Part shown: piece by piece, positions 1 to 8,664 of the stretch
How the letters are laid out: each line of letters begins with the position of its first letter
Position numbering within the stretch: position 1 is the stretch's first letter
Source: a bacterium
Lineage (GTDB): Bacteria; Armatimonadota; Chthonomonadetes; Chthonomonadales; JAMCWF01
Reading direction: 5' to 3'
NCBI GenBank assembly: GCA_021842405.1
Contig: JAKBZR010000002.1
Span: 52,757-94,250, forward strand
Length of the DNA: 41,494 bases
Translations under genes and position numbers: made by a program
Notes under the pieces: model-generated
The model's database searches: none
Told to the model about the DNA's origin: nothing
Seen by the model: the letters and a program-made list of their open reading frames with translations, nothing else

Positions 1-20
1 AATATCATATCCGATTCGAG

Positions 21-1181
21 GTGCCAAAGTTGGACATCGCGCTGAATTTTCCAGGCTGTCATCGTCACGGCGGCGTCGAGCGGATTGTCTATGAATGCAG
101 CCGCTATCTGGTCGGTAAAGGGCATCGGGTGACGATCTACGCCCAAGAATGGGAGCCGCTGCCGCACCCCGACATCAGTTATCAACTCATTCGCAGCAGC
201 CCTTCGGCTTGGCTCAATCCAACGCTTTACTATCGTGGCTTGAAGAGCGCATTATCTTCGCATCACCACGACCTGATCGTTGGGTTTGGCGCCGAGTGCA
301 TTGGCGATATAATCTGGACTAGCAGCGTTCACCGTGCATGGATTTCAAGTGATCTCAATTGGATGACCCACACCGCGCGACGGCTTCATCCCAAGCACCA
401 GATCATTCTCAAGATGGAGAAACGCCTGTTTACTCAGGGTGACTGGAGCAAACTGATAGTCTCCACTCAAGCCGTTGCCGCTGATTTAAACCGGTTATAC
501 GGTGTGGATTTTGGTAAAACTGAAGTCGTTCCCAACGGTGTCAATTTTCAGGAGTTTGACCCCGTTCAATATCAATGGATGGGTAACCGGATTCGCCGAC
601 ATCTTTCGATTCCTGAGGGGGGCGTCATAGCCCTGTTTGTCGGTTATGATGCGGAACGTAAAGGTTTGCCGACCATGTTGCAAGCTGCCAGCACAATCAA
701 AGAAAAAAGACTCTATCTAATTGCAGTCGGATTGAGGAATATCCGCCAATACCGCCTGTTAGCCGATCAGCTTGGTATCGGTAATCGCTTCATCGCGCTG
801 GCCCCGATTTCACCGATAACCCCCTATTATGCCGCCGCCGATTTTTTCCTACTGCCAACCCGCTATGAGGCGATGTGCCTTGCCATCCTGGAAGCGCTGG
901 CAATGGGATTACCGGTTATCACCAGCAACATCCCAGGAGCAAAGGAAGCGATCACTCATCTTGAAAACGGATTGCTTATCAGCGATCCCCGCTCCGTAGC
1001 GGAGGTCGTCGGTACAATACGCATTCTCCTCGATGATGAAATCCGGCACCGTATGCAAGCCAACGCCCGCCGATCAATCGCGAATTGGAGTTGGGACCAA
1101 GTTTTTCGCGATGCGGAACAAATTTTTATAACAACGATTCAGGAGAGATCCGCTTGCACCTATCTGGAAGGTTCAACCTGA
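21..1181 (+). CDS. GT4-family glycosyltransferase 1
   Basis: Retaining GT-B glycosyltransferase that probably adds a sugar to a lipid-linked oligosaccharide during exopolysaccharide assembly on the cytoplasmic face. The N-terminal acceptor domain has the family's glycine turn HGGVER at residues 16-21. The C-terminal donor domain has LFVGYDAERKGL and the E-x7-E signature in YEAMCLAILEAL, followed by MGLPVITSNIPG. At 386 aa it is full length for the family. The GTG at 21 gives a normal N-terminus, but no in-frame stop lies between it and the window edge, so a few upstream residues cannot be excluded. The next gene starts one base after its stop. Donor and acceptor cannot be read from the sequence. 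Confidence 0.9.
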   Translation: MPKLDIALNFPGCHRHGGVERIVYECSRYLVGKGHRVTIYAQEWEPLPHPDISYQLIRSSPSAWLNPTLYYRGLKSALSSHHHDLIVGFGAECIGDIIWTSSVHRAWISSDLNWMTHTARRLHPKHQIILKMEKRLFTQGDWSKLIVSTQAVAADLNRLYGVDFGKTEVVPNGVNFQEFDPVQYQWMGNRIRRHLSIPEGGVIALFVGYDAERKGLPTMLQAASTIKEKRLYLIAVGLRNIRQYRLLADQLGIGNRFIALAPISPITPYYAAADFFLLPTRYEAMCLAILEALAMGLPVITSNIPGAKEAITHLENGLLISDPRSVAEVVGTIRILLDDEIRHRMQANARRSIANWSWDQVFRDAEQIFITTIQERSACTYLEGST

Positions 1182-1182
1182 A

Positions 1183-2328
1183 ATGAACGTTTTGCACATC
1201 ACCGATTCAAACGTTTTTTGGGGCACTGAACATGCCATTTTATCGCAGGCAATGGCTTTGCGAGAGGCCGGTGTCACGGCGCACATAATGGCACCGCTCA
1301 ACTCCCCATTGAGCCGTAAGCTTAACGACACGGATGGCTGCCTCCTAGTTCCGGCCAGTGCATTCAAGGGAGCAAAAATCGTGATGGAGCTGGCTAATTT
1401 GCTGTGCAATGGTCGGTATCAAATTCTCCATGCCCACAACGGGCGCACCGCATTTCAGGCTGCATTGGCCGTTTGTTTGGCGGGTAAAGGCCGGTTCGCC
1501 TACACTCAACACTTTCTCAAACCGCGGCATCTACAATACACCGCTTCAAAACCCATTCGGCGGTACGTTCATCGCTGGGTCAACCGGCAGGCATCCCTTA
1601 TTGTCGCCGTCTCTGAAGCCGTAAGAAGGAGTATTCTTGCACGCCAGGACGCCCCTGAAAATCGAATCGTAACCATCTATCCCTTTTTGCGCAACCAACC
1701 GGAGCGGCAACCGCCCGGCGCCCATAACCATTCCATCAACACAGCATCAAATTGCGAAGCGGTTATCTTGGTGCTATCGAGGCTGGAAAAGGACCGGGGG
1801 GTGGATCTCTTCATTCGAGCCTTTTCCTATCTGCAAATCCCGGCAGAGGCGATGATCGTTGGGGATGGTTCGGAGCGCGATTCGCTGAAGCTGCTTGTGA
1901 GGGATCTCAATCTGGAGCGCCGAGTGCGGTTTGCCGGTTATCAATCCGATCCGAGTCGGTGGCTGGCCAATGCCGACATCGTTGTTTCGCCCTGCAAATC
2001 GGAGGCATTCGGCCTTGCCATCTTGGAGGCGATGACGGCCGGCAAGCCGGTTATCGCGGTGGATGCCGGCAGCGCCCCCGAGCTCATTCTGGACGGCGTT
2101 TCGGGGCGGTTAGTTCCACCCAACGACCATCGAGCGATGGCGGCTGTATTGGACCAGTTGATATCATCGCCTTCCGAACGATGCAGACTGGGCGCTAACG
2201 CATCGAAAATCGCATCGGAACGCTTTTCGGCTCAGGAGATGGTCTTGCGTCTTAAAAGAGCTTATGAACTAATTAATACCGGATCAGTTTTGTTTCAGCA
2301 AACTTTTGTTGGGAAACTGATTCTTTGA
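1183..2328 (+). CDS. GT4-family glycosyltransferase 2
   Basis: Second GT-B glycosyltransferase of the row, 381 aa. The N-terminus (MNVLHITDSNVFWGTEHAI) is the usual first strand of a GT4 enzyme, with a less glycine-rich turn than its neighbours. Donor-side motifs are VILVLSRLEKDRGVDLFIRA and the E-x7-E motif in SEAFGLAILEAMTAGKPVIA. The ATG is one base after the previous stop, so the two genes are almost certainly co-transcribed and probably translationally coupled. The likely role is addition of one sugar of a surface polysaccharide repeat unit. The specificity is unknown. Confidence 0.9.
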   Translation: MNVLHITDSNVFWGTEHAILSQAMALREAGVTAHIMAPLNSPLSRKLNDTDGCLLVPASAFKGAKIVMELANLLCNGRYQILHAHNGRTAFQAALAVCLAGKGRFAYTQHFLKPRHLQYTASKPIRRYVHRWVNRQASLIVAVSEAVRRSILARQDAPENRIVTIYPFLRNQPERQPPGAHNHSINTASNCEAVILVLSRLEKDRGVDLFIRAFSYLQIPAEAMIVGDGSERDSLKLLVRDLNLERRVRFAGYQSDPSRWLANADIVVSPCKSEAFGLAILEAMTAGKPVIAVDAGSAPELILDGVSGRLVPPNDHRAMAAVLDQLISSPSERCRLGANASKIASERFSAQEMVLRLKRAYELINTGSVLFQQTFVGKLIL

Positions 2329-2343
2329 TCCTTCAATAAAGAT

Positions 2344-3549
2344 ATGAAAGTACTTGCCATCTCTCATACCAGCATCAGCTACCAGGCCGGCATGGTTCGA
2401 TACGATGCGCTGGCTCGTTTAACAAAATGGCAAATCAAGGTTATAGTCCCTCATCGCTGGAATCAATACGGCCACTGGGTAAAGCCGGAGCTGGAACCCA
2501 TCTCCGAAGCCCAGAGGAGTATATGCCGGCTATTTACGCCACCGATTCCCCAAGTATTTAAGCGAGGAATGGCGTGCCAGTGGTACCTTTCGTTTTACGG
2601 CCATCTATTAGCCCGGCAAATCAGAGATTTTCAGCCTGATATCTTAGATATTTGGGAAGAGCCCTGGAGCTTGATGGCGGCGCAAGCGACTGACCTTTGC
2701 CGTAAATTCGCACCGCATTGCCGAATCGTTATTGAAACCGAGCAGAACTGTATACGCCTTCTGCCACCCCCATTTCGCTGGTTTCAATCCAACACCTTAA
2801 AGCGTTGCGATATGGCTATCGCGCGTTCAAAGGGCGCTGCGGATCGTCTTAGATTTCTTGGTTGGCAAAAACCAATTCGCCTAATCGGGAACGGAGTGAA
2901 TACGGTCTTCTTTCAGCCATTCCATCCCAGTGAGTATGAGCACGACCACCCGTTCACGGTGGGATACGTGGGTAGATTGGCGCCGGAAAAAGGGGTTGAT
3001 ACGCTACTCCACGCTATGACACGGCTTCCCGATGACATTCATTGCATCCTGATCGGTGCTGGGCCGCAAGAACCTTTCCTACGCCGAATGGTGAATCGGC
3101 TCGGATTATCCGATCGGGTTCAATTTACAGGATATCTGCCATTCAGCGAATTGCCTGCTGCCTACCGACAACTCAGTTTGCTGGCGATGCCGTCGAGAGA
3201 AACGGCAACCTGGCGCGAGCAGTTCGGGCGATCAGGCGCGGAGGCGATGGCATGTGGAATACCGGCGATTGGTTCCAGAACCGGTTCAATCCCAGAGCTG
3301 TTGTGCGAGGAAGGATTGCTCTTCCCGCCTGATCACCCGGAACAACTGGCGCAGCTTATTCTCAGCTTGCGAATTAATCGTGAAAAACGAAAATACCTTG
3401 CAGCAAATGGGCGATCGCGGACGGTGCAGCGGTACTCTTGGTGGCAAATCGCTTGCCAACTCGCCGAATCGTTTGAGGCTTGCCTTGATATGAACTCAGG
3501 CAACTGGATGGGTCTTAAAGCATTACCAATAAAAGCAGAAATGAAGTAG
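2344..3549 (+). CDS. GT4-family glycosyltransferase 3
   Basis: Third GT-B glycosyltransferase, 401 aa. The donor domain begins near VGYVGRLAPEKGVDTLLHAM and carries the E-x7-E motif in WREQFGRSGAEAMACGIPAI. The N-terminal half (SYQAGMVRYDALAR, then KVIVPHRWNQYGHW) resembles the Fringe-like half of GT4 enzymes that begin with an 'S-x-x-x-R' segment rather than GG-x-E. The gene lies 15 bases after its upstream neighbour, with only a weak purine stretch before the ATG, and the next ATG follows its stop with no gap. It is probably part of the same polysaccharide operon. The substrate is not determinable. Confidence 0.9.
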   Translation: MKVLAISHTSISYQAGMVRYDALARLTKWQIKVIVPHRWNQYGHWVKPELEPISEAQRSICRLFTPPIPQVFKRGMACQWYLSFYGHLLARQIRDFQPDILDIWEEPWSLMAAQATDLCRKFAPHCRIVIETEQNCIRLLPPPFRWFQSNTLKRCDMAIARSKGAADRLRFLGWQKPIRLIGNGVNTVFFQPFHPSEYEHDHPFTVGYVGRLAPEKGVDTLLHAMTRLPDDIHCILIGAGPQEPFLRRMVNRLGLSDRVQFTGYLPFSELPAAYRQLSLLAMPSRETATWREQFGRSGAEAMACGIPAIGSRTGSIPELLCEEGLLFPPDHPEQLAQLILSLRINREKRKYLAANGRSRTVQRYSWWQIACQLAESFEACLDMNSGNWMGLKALPIKAEMK

Positions 3550-4644
3550 ATGAGGATCGCAATCGTTCATGACTATTTAATGCAGATCGGCGGAGCAGAA
3601 CGAGTATTGCGGGCGCTGTTGCAGCTCTATCCCGACGCAGTTTGTTACATACCGGTATTCAATCACCGGTTACTGAAATCCCAATTTGACGGGATTGATG
3701 TGGTTCCCTCGTTCTTGCAGCATTTTGCCCACCGCTTCACCTACAAGTTGATGCTTGGCCTTTACCCGGTTGCGATCGAGGCCTATGATCTTCGCCATTA
3801 TGATGTGGTTATCAGCAGTTCCAGCAGCTTTGCGAAAGGAGTTATCACCACCCCCGATACCATTCACATCAACTATTGCCACACCCCATCTCGATTTATC
3901 TGGCGTTACCATGATTATCTAAACGAGCAAGATATGTCCTTTCAACAGCGAATTATCGCTCGCAGCCTGATCGGCAGACTGCGCAACTGGGATTACATTG
4001 CCGCTCAGCGGGTGGATTACTACATTGCGAACTCCCACAATGTGTCCCGGCGAATTCAAAAACATTACCACCGTACCGCCACCGTAATCTATCCACCGGT
4101 AGAGGTGGAACGGTTTCATCCAGAGGAGGCGAATCAGGGTGAGTACTACCTCATCGTGTCGCGATTGCTGCGCTACAAGCGCGTTGACCTCGCCATAGCC
4201 GCTTGTAAACAGCTTAATGTGCCGCTCATCGTGATTGGCGATGGTCCCGATATGCGGCGATTGCGACGGATGGCCGGCCCAAAAACGAAATTCCTCGGTT
4301 ATGTAACCGACACAGAGGTTACGAAAGCGATGGCTCACTGCCGTGCATTGCTGTTGCCGGGCGAAGAGGATTTCGGCATCACCTCACTAGAAGCGATGGC
4401 GAGTGGGCGGGCGGTCATTGCGTACGGCCGGGGCGGCGCGCTGGAGACGGTAACTCCCGGCTTGACCGGCCTCCTTTTTTACGAACAAGCAGTGGATTCG
4501 ATGGTTGAATGCATGCAAGAGTTTGAAAAAGTGGATTTCGATTCAAGGCGCTTAAGAGCTTGGGCGCAACGTTTCGATGTCAGCGAGTTTAAGCGGCAGA
4601 TTAAAAGCTTTGTGGAGGATCATCAACTGTTGCCGTGCCGGTAA
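3550..4644 (+). CDS. GT4-family glycosyltransferase 4 (mannosyltransferase-like)
   Basis: Fourth and last enzyme of the row, 364 aa. The N-terminus MRIAIVHDYLMQIGGAERVL and the segment NYCHTPSRFIWRYHDYL are typical of the WbaZ/MtfB-like GT4 subgroup, many of whose members are mannosyltransferases. The donor half has YLIVSRLLRYKRVDLAI and the E-x7-E motif in EEDFGITSLEAMASGRAVIA. Its ATG directly abuts the previous stop. The mannosyl assignment rests on subgroup resemblance only. No polymerase, flippase or initiating phosphosugar transferase follows it, so this is the 3' end of the cluster. Confidence 0.9.
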   Translation: MRIAIVHDYLMQIGGAERVLRALLQLYPDAVCYIPVFNHRLLKSQFDGIDVVPSFLQHFAHRFTYKLMLGLYPVAIEAYDLRHYDVVISSSSSFAKGVITTPDTIHINYCHTPSRFIWRYHDYLNEQDMSFQQRIIARSLIGRLRNWDYIAAQRVDYYIANSHNVSRRIQKHYHRTATVIYPPVEVERFHPEEANQGEYYLIVSRLLRYKRVDLAIAACKQLNVPLIVIGDGPDMRRLRRMAGPKTKFLGYVTDTEVTKAMAHCRALLLPGEEDFGITSLEAMASGRAVIAYGRGGALETVTPGLTGLLFYEQAVDSMVECMQEFEKVDFDSRRLRAWAQRFDVSEFKRQIKSFVEDHQLLPCR

Positions 4645-5034
4645 CCCTCACTTGAATAGGAGCGGCACTGGATTGGTTAGCGTTGGGGCATCTGGAGCCG
4701 GGCCCCGACACGCCGGCCATTCAGGTTCCGGAGGCGTTTGTGCAACGCATTGGGAGCACAACCTGGATGTATCTTTTTTACGCTTGTCAGATCGGCGGCA
4801 ATCCGTACAACTGGCGCTACAACCGCGTTTGGGTTATGCGCCGCCAAATCAGCGTCGGTGAAATCCGTTTCCTTCGTCGTTTGTGGCGTGAACGCTTTGG
4901 AAAAACGAACTCCTCGCCTCACCCAGCGCGCCCCGGTTCTCACTCCCGCCCGTGAGCCGCCTCTCATACAGAAACGGCCAAAGTCCTGGTATCGCTTGCC
5001 TTAGGAAAGAGTTCTCGACGGGTGAGAGAGGGAA
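4645..5034. other. Gene-poor stretch between the glycosyltransferases and tRNA-Val
   Basis: About 390 bases with short overlapping open frames on both strands, none of which I recognise. One plus-strand frame from about 4656 to 4955 has a Shine-Dalgarno-like AGGAG near its beginning and reads with some protein-like character (…VPEAFVQRIG…, …NPYNWRYNRVWVMRR…), but it ends in a proline- and serine-rich low-complexity tail. It may be a decayed gene or repeat. No convincing terminator for the GT operon is visible. Confidence 0.4.
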
Positions 5035-5072
5035 TTATGCAGCAGGGATCAAGTTGGCCAACTCGTGCATAA
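5035..5072 (-). terminator. Inverted repeat just downstream of tRNA-Val
   Basis: TTATGCA at 5035-5041 pairs with TGCATAA at 5066-5072. Between them lies a separate perfect 12-bp palindrome, AGTTGGCCAACT, at 5052-5063. It sits 23 bases past the tRNA 3' end in the tRNA's direction of transcription, so it may help end or process that transcript. There is no clear U-run, so a classical intrinsic terminator is not established. Confidence 0.35.
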
Positions 5073-5094
5073 CTGCGTCCAAAACGGCTCAAAC

Positions 5095-5169
5095 TGGTGG
5101 GCGGTACTGGATTTGAACCAGTGACCTCTTCGGTGTGAACGAAGCGCTCTCCCACTGAGCTAACCGCCC
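5095..5169 (-). tRNA. tRNA-Val (anticodon CAC)
   Basis: The minus strand folds into a standard 75-nt cloverleaf including an encoded 3' CCA. The acceptor stem is GGGCGGT/ACCGCCC, the D arm GCTC/GAGC, the anticodon stem CTTCG/CGAAG, and the T arm ACTGG/CCAGT with loop TTCAAAT. The anticodon loop TTCACAC has T33 and places CAC at positions 34-36, reading the valine codon GUG. The discriminator base is A, as expected for tRNA-Val. A strong promoter lies upstream at 5213-5241. Confidence 0.97.
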
Positions 5170-5212
5170 TTGATTTTGTGAAATGATTTGCATCAATTGA
5201 GTTACGAACCGC

Positions 5213-5241
5213 ATTATACTTCCCATCCACCTCAAAGTCAA
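5213..5241 (-). promoter_or_regulatory. Sigma-70-type promoter of tRNA-Val
   Basis: On the minus strand, TTGACT (5236-5241) and TATAAT (5213-5218) are separated by exactly 17 bases. The predicted start near 5206 leaves a leader of about 37 nt before the mature tRNA 5' end at 5169. Confidence 0.8.
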
Positions 5242-5272
5242 GGTTGCGGAGTGACGTAGTCCTTCAATTCGT

Positions 5273-5302
5273 TTGACAAACGGCACGGTTGGCGCTTATA
5301 AT
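5273..5302 (+). promoter_or_regulatory. Consensus sigma-70 promoter of the ammonium transporter gene
   Basis: TTGACA (5273-5278) and TATAAT (5297-5302) are both perfect consensus hexamers, 18 bases apart. The start near 5309 would give a leader of about 138 nt before the TTG start at 5447. It is divergent from the tRNA promoter, with the two -35 boxes about 31 bases apart. I see no sigma-54 type -24/-12 element, which nitrogen-regulated amt genes often have. Confidence 0.8.
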
Positions 5303-5315
5303 ATGATCACTCCCA

Positions 5316-5389
5316 CGATGAAGTCGGGTAGCCCATAATCGGGCACTTTACTGACATCGCCCGTCCCGCCGGTGCGCTGTGCTGCGCAC
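5316..5389 (+). promoter_or_regulatory. Structured 5' leader of the ammonium transporter mRNA
   Basis: The leader can form GCCC/GGGC (5331-5334 with 5341-5344). Alternatively CGGGC/GCCCG (5340-5344 with 5359-5363) can form, and the two are mutually exclusive because they share bases. CGATG/CATCG (5316-5320 with 5355-5359) is also possible. A separate perfect hairpin GTGCGC/GCGCAC (5372-5377 with 5384-5389) stands before the ribosome-binding site. It matches no leader family I recognise, and regulation is inference only. Confidence 0.35.
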
Positions 5390-5446
5390 TTTCTCCTCGT
5401 TGTCGAGAGACTGGCCAATCACATCTCCACGGAGGAGCATTTTCAA

Positions 5447-6766
5447 TTGAGGAAATCTCTTGCAACCGCCGCACTGTGCGCGGCGGGAATCGTCAGTCTG
5501 GACTTGCCGGCGCTGGCCCAAGCTGGATCACCGAGCAAGATTGATACCGGCGATACCGCCTTTATGTTGATCTCAGCCGCTCTGGTTATGCTTATGACGC
5601 CAGCTCTGGCTCTCTTTTACGGGGGTATGGTACGCAGCAAAAACGTGCTGGGCACTATGATGCAGAGCTTTATGGCGGTTGGAGTCGTAACCGTAATTTG
5701 GGTTCTTTGGGGCTACAGCCTCGCGTTCGGACCCGATTTTCATGGCTTTATCGGTAGTTTAAGTTGGTTCGGACTGCTTCACGTCGGGGTCAATCCAAAT
5801 CCCGACTATGCGCCAACCATTCCTCAGCAGACCTATATGGTCTACCAGATGATGTTTGCCATCATCACTCCGGCGCTCATCAGCGGTGCGATTGCAGAAC
5901 GGATTAAGTTCAGCAGCTTCTTGATCTTTATCACACTGTGGGTCACGATGGTCTACTGCCCGATCGCCCACTGGGTGTGGGGGCACGGCGGCTGGCTGGG
6001 CCACCTGCACGCGCTGGATTTTGCCGGCGGCACCGTTGTCCACATCAGCTCAGGCATATCGGCGCTGGTGCTGGCGCTGATGATCGGGAAACGGCATCGT
6101 GAACAGGACGAGACGATGCGCCCCCACAATCTCACGATGACCCTAATCGGCACCGCCCTGCTCTGGTTTGGCTGGTTCGGTTTTAATGGGGGCAGCGCGC
6201 TGGCTTCCGGAGCGCTGGCGACCAGTGCATTCGTGGCAACGCACATCGCTGCCGCCGCGGCCGCCCTCTCCTGGATGTTCATCGAGTGGAAAGTATACGG
6301 CAAACCGACCGCGTTGGGCGCCGCTTCCGGCGCAGTGGCCGGTTTAGTCGCCATCACTCCGGCTTCCGGTTTCGTCAGCCCCATCTCGGCGCTCATCATC
6401 GGGGCGGGGGTTTCATTTGCCTGTTTCTTCGCCGTTTCATTAAAGCCTCGCTTTGGCTACGACGATACCCTCGATGTATTCGGCGTCCACTGCGTGGGTG
6501 GGACCTTCGGCGCCCTGGCAACCGGACTGTTTGCATCGGTAGCCATCAATGCGGCCGGCCAAAACGGCCTCTTTTTCGGTAATCCGGCTCAACTCGGCAT
6601 TCAAGCCATCGGTGTCGTTGCGACTTTGGCTTACGCATCCATCATGACATTTATCCTGGGTAAAATAATTGACAGGACAATCGGGTTGCGTGTGAGCTTG
6701 GGTGAAGAGCTAGAAGGCTTGGATGAGAGCCAACATGGAGAAACCGGCTACGTTCTTGAAGTGTAG
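5447..6766 (+). CDS. amt: Ammonium transporter (Amt family)
   Basis: Trimeric inner-membrane channel carrying ammonium/ammonia. The chosen start is TTG 5447, because GGAGGAG at 5431-5437 is nine bases upstream and the product then begins with a clean signal peptide (LRKSLATAALCAAG…PALA) as in many Amt proteins. A longer frame from 5372 would run through the leader hairpin. The 439-aa product has about 11 membrane segments after the signal. The two conserved pore histidines are visible as His199 (GGTVVHISSG) and His348 (FGVHCVGGTFG). The C-terminal tail GLRVSLGEELEGLDESQHGE is the conserved cytoplasmic regulatory tail. No PII gene (glnK) is adjacent, which is unusual for amt loci. An inverted repeat at 6781-6824 closes the gene. 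Confidence 0.95.
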   Translation: MRKSLATAALCAAGIVSLDLPALAQAGSPSKIDTGDTAFMLISAALVMLMTPALALFYGGMVRSKNVLGTMMQSFMAVGVVTVIWVLWGYSLAFGPDFHGFIGSLSWFGLLHVGVNPNPDYAPTIPQQTYMVYQMMFAIITPALISGAIAERIKFSSFLIFITLWVTMVYCPIAHWVWGHGGWLGHLHALDFAGGTVVHISSGISALVLALMIGKRHREQDETMRPHNLTMTLIGTALLWFGWFGFNGGSALASGALATSAFVATHIAAAAAALSWMFIEWKVYGKPTALGAASGAVAGLVAITPASGFVSPISALIIGAGVSFACFFAVSLKPRFGYDDTLDVFGVHCVGGTFGALATGLFASVAINAAGQNGLFFGNPAQLGIQAIGVVATLAYASIMTFILGKIIDRTIGLRVSLGEELEGLDESQHGETGYVLEV

Positions 6767-6780
6767 GCTCTATTCGCTGA

Positions 6781-6824
6781 GCGTGATGTGGGCTGAAGCA
6801 GTATTTGTTCATCCCACATCACGC
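6781..6824 (+). terminator. 12-bp perfect inverted repeat after amt
   Basis: GCGTGATGTGGG (6781-6792) and CCCACATCACGC (6813-6824) are perfect reverse complements with a 20-base loop, 15 bases after the amt stop. The following bases are A- and G-rich rather than a T-run, so this could be a Rho-independent-like terminator, an mRNA-stabilising hairpin or a protein site. Position favours transcript end formation. Confidence 0.6.
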
Positions 6825-6889
6825 AAAGGGATCTCATAAAATATCTCCAAACCTACACATATAATAGCGATCCGACCTTTACATATTCA

Positions 6890-8494
6890 ATGGCTCATTA
6901 CGACGTACTCATAAAAAACGCCAACGTTTTTGACGGCTCCGGCGCACCGCCGTTTCAAGCCGACATCGGTATCCACGATAACCGCATTGCCGCCATTGGC
7001 GACCTTTCTACCGATACGGGTGGATTGATTTTTGCTGCGGCCGGGCTGAGCGTGGCACCCGGCTTCATCGATACGCACACCCACTCCGATATGAGCGCCC
7101 TCTACAACCCCTCAATGACCAGCATGATCAGTCAGGGCGTGACCACCCAGGTTGTAGGCAACTGCGGGTTGTGCCTGGGAATGACCACAAAAGACCCTCT
7201 TTTCATCTTTGAGCAGCGCTGGCAGGCTGCATACGGGGTTGAAATAAGCTGGTCCAGCCTCACTGAAAACCTGCGCCGGGTTGAGGAGAACGGGATTGCA
7301 ACCAACTACCTCACGCTTGCAGGCCACGGAACGCTCCGTAAGAAGGTGATGGGATTGCAAGATCGTCAGCCCGATTCGTCCGAGCTAGAGCAGATGAAAA
7401 AGGAATTGGCTGAAGCGATGGAGGCCGGCGCTTGGGGAATTTCGACCGGGCTCGAGTATCCACCCTCCGCCTTCGCAAAGCTCGATGAGTTGGTCAGTTT
7501 AGCTGAGGTTGTCCAAAGATACGGCGGCATCTATGCTTCTCACCTCCGTAACGAAGGTGACTACCTCCTCGAATCGGTTGAGGAGGCGATCGCGATTGGT
7601 GAGCGAGCGGGAATTCCGGTGCAGCTCTCCCATCACAAAGCGGAAGGTCGCCAAAACTGGGGTAAAGTGGATCAGACGCTGGAGCGTGTCATGCAGGCGC
7701 GGACCGCTGGCCTCGATGTTCAACTCGATCAATACCCATATACCGCCTTCATGACCTCGATGAGCGTTCAGTTCTTACCGCAATGGGTAAATGAAGGTGA
7801 TCATAATGCGACGATTGCTCGATTAAAGGACCCGGTCCAGCGTGCTGCCATTTTAGAGGAGATCCGCCGGTGCCATCCAGATTGGGACGATATGTCCGAG
7901 GATTCAATTTGGTATCAGGTCATGATCGGGGTGTGTCGCAGCAACCGTTCGATCCAGGGTCATACTGTCGCCGAATTAGCTGCCCAAGATCGCAAAAATC
8001 CGATCGAGTACATTCTCGATATCATCCTGGCTGAGCGGAATATGATCAGCGCGATCAACTTTGCCATTAGTGAGCGGGACATCGAGCGCGTGTTGCGTTT
8101 CCCTTACACGATGATCGGCTCTGATGCGGTGGGCGCTCATCCGGATGGCAAGATGCTTGAAGATCGCATTCACCCCCGCTGTTACGGCACCTTTCCCCGC
8201 GTGCTCGGTCACTATGTCCGTGATCGGCAGGTTATTACCGAAGCGGAGGCGATCCATAAGATGACCGGCATGCCGGCAACTCGGCTGAAATTAAAGGACA
8301 GGGGCTTTCTTAAACCATCCTATTTTGCCGACATCACCATTTATGATCCAGCCCTCATAACGGATAAAGCGACCTTTGAAAATCCACACCTCATTTCCAG
8401 CGGCATCGAGGCGGTCTTCGTAAACGGGCGATTGGTATTCCGGGACGGTGAAATGCTGGCGGCTCGTCCCGGTATGGTTTTGAGGCATAACTGA
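6890..8494 (+). CDS. N-acyl-D-amino-acid deacylase (D-aminoacylase), amidohydrolase superfamily
   Basis: Predicted metal-dependent amidohydrolase that removes the acyl group from N-acyl-D-amino acids. The 534-aa length is typical. The N-terminal beta-sandwich (YDVLIKNANVFDGSG) leads into the metal-binding HxH in FIDTHTHSD (His63, His65). Further family motifs are VVGNCGL near residue 95, YASHLRNEG, IPVQLSHHKAEG and the C-terminal IGSDAVGAHPDG with HPRCYGTFPRVL. The ATG is preceded by TATAAT at 6860-6865 but no good -35, and no Shine-Dalgarno sequence is visible. D-amino-acid scavenging or peptidoglycan salvage is a plausible role, but dihydroorotase-like relatives cannot be fully excluded. 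Confidence 0.9.
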   Translation: MAHYDVLIKNANVFDGSGAPPFQADIGIHDNRIAAIGDLSTDTGGLIFAAAGLSVAPGFIDTHTHSDMSALYNPSMTSMISQGVTTQVVGNCGLCLGMTTKDPLFIFEQRWQAAYGVEISWSSLTENLRRVEENGIATNYLTLAGHGTLRKKVMGLQDRQPDSSELEQMKKELAEAMEAGAWGISTGLEYPPSAFAKLDELVSLAEVVQRYGGIYASHLRNEGDYLLESVEEAIAIGERAGIPVQLSHHKAEGRQNWGKVDQTLERVMQARTAGLDVQLDQYPYTAFMTSMSVQFLPQWVNEGDHNATIARLKDPVQRAAILEEIRRCHPDWDDMSEDSIWYQVMIGVCRSNRSIQGHTVAELAAQDRKNPIEYILDIILAERNMISAINFAISERDIERVLRFPYTMIGSDAVGAHPDGKMLEDRIHPRCYGTFPRVLGHYVRDRQVITEAEAIHKMTGMPATRLKLKDRGFLKPSYFADITIYDPALITDKATFENPHLISSGIEAVFVNGRLVFRDGEMLAARPGMVLRHN

Positions 8495-8664
8495 TATCAC
8501 GACCTGCCAATTATCCGATGATGGAGTGGTTGGGCTTAGCAATTGGGGTGAAGATTACCCCTCCCTCTCCGAGACCGCGCGCTCTACCGCAAGAAAGCGC
8601 TGGTGAGCGACAATCCCGACTCCTTACCTGCGTTTTAGATAAAAGCTCCGATTTCTTCTAAAAG
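8495..8664. other. Convergent intergenic spacer
   Basis: Spacer between the deacylase (+) and the small minus-strand gene. It holds two weak hairpins: GGGGT/ACCCC (8545-8549 with 8557-8561) and TTTTAGA/TCTAAAA (8633-8639 with 8657-8663). The latter is A/T-rich and could end transcription from either side. No gene is supported here. Confidence 0.35.

Noticed and set aside
4683-4955. 90-aa plus-strand frame after the glycosyltransferase row
   Set aside because: It starts with TTG without a well-placed ribosome-binding site, overlaps other open frames of equal quality, ends in low-complexity sequence and matches no family I know.
5372-5446. 25-residue N-terminal extension of the ammonium transporter
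   Set aside because: It would start in a hairpin of the leader and place residues before a signal peptide; the TTG at 5447 has an ideal GGAGGAG upstream.
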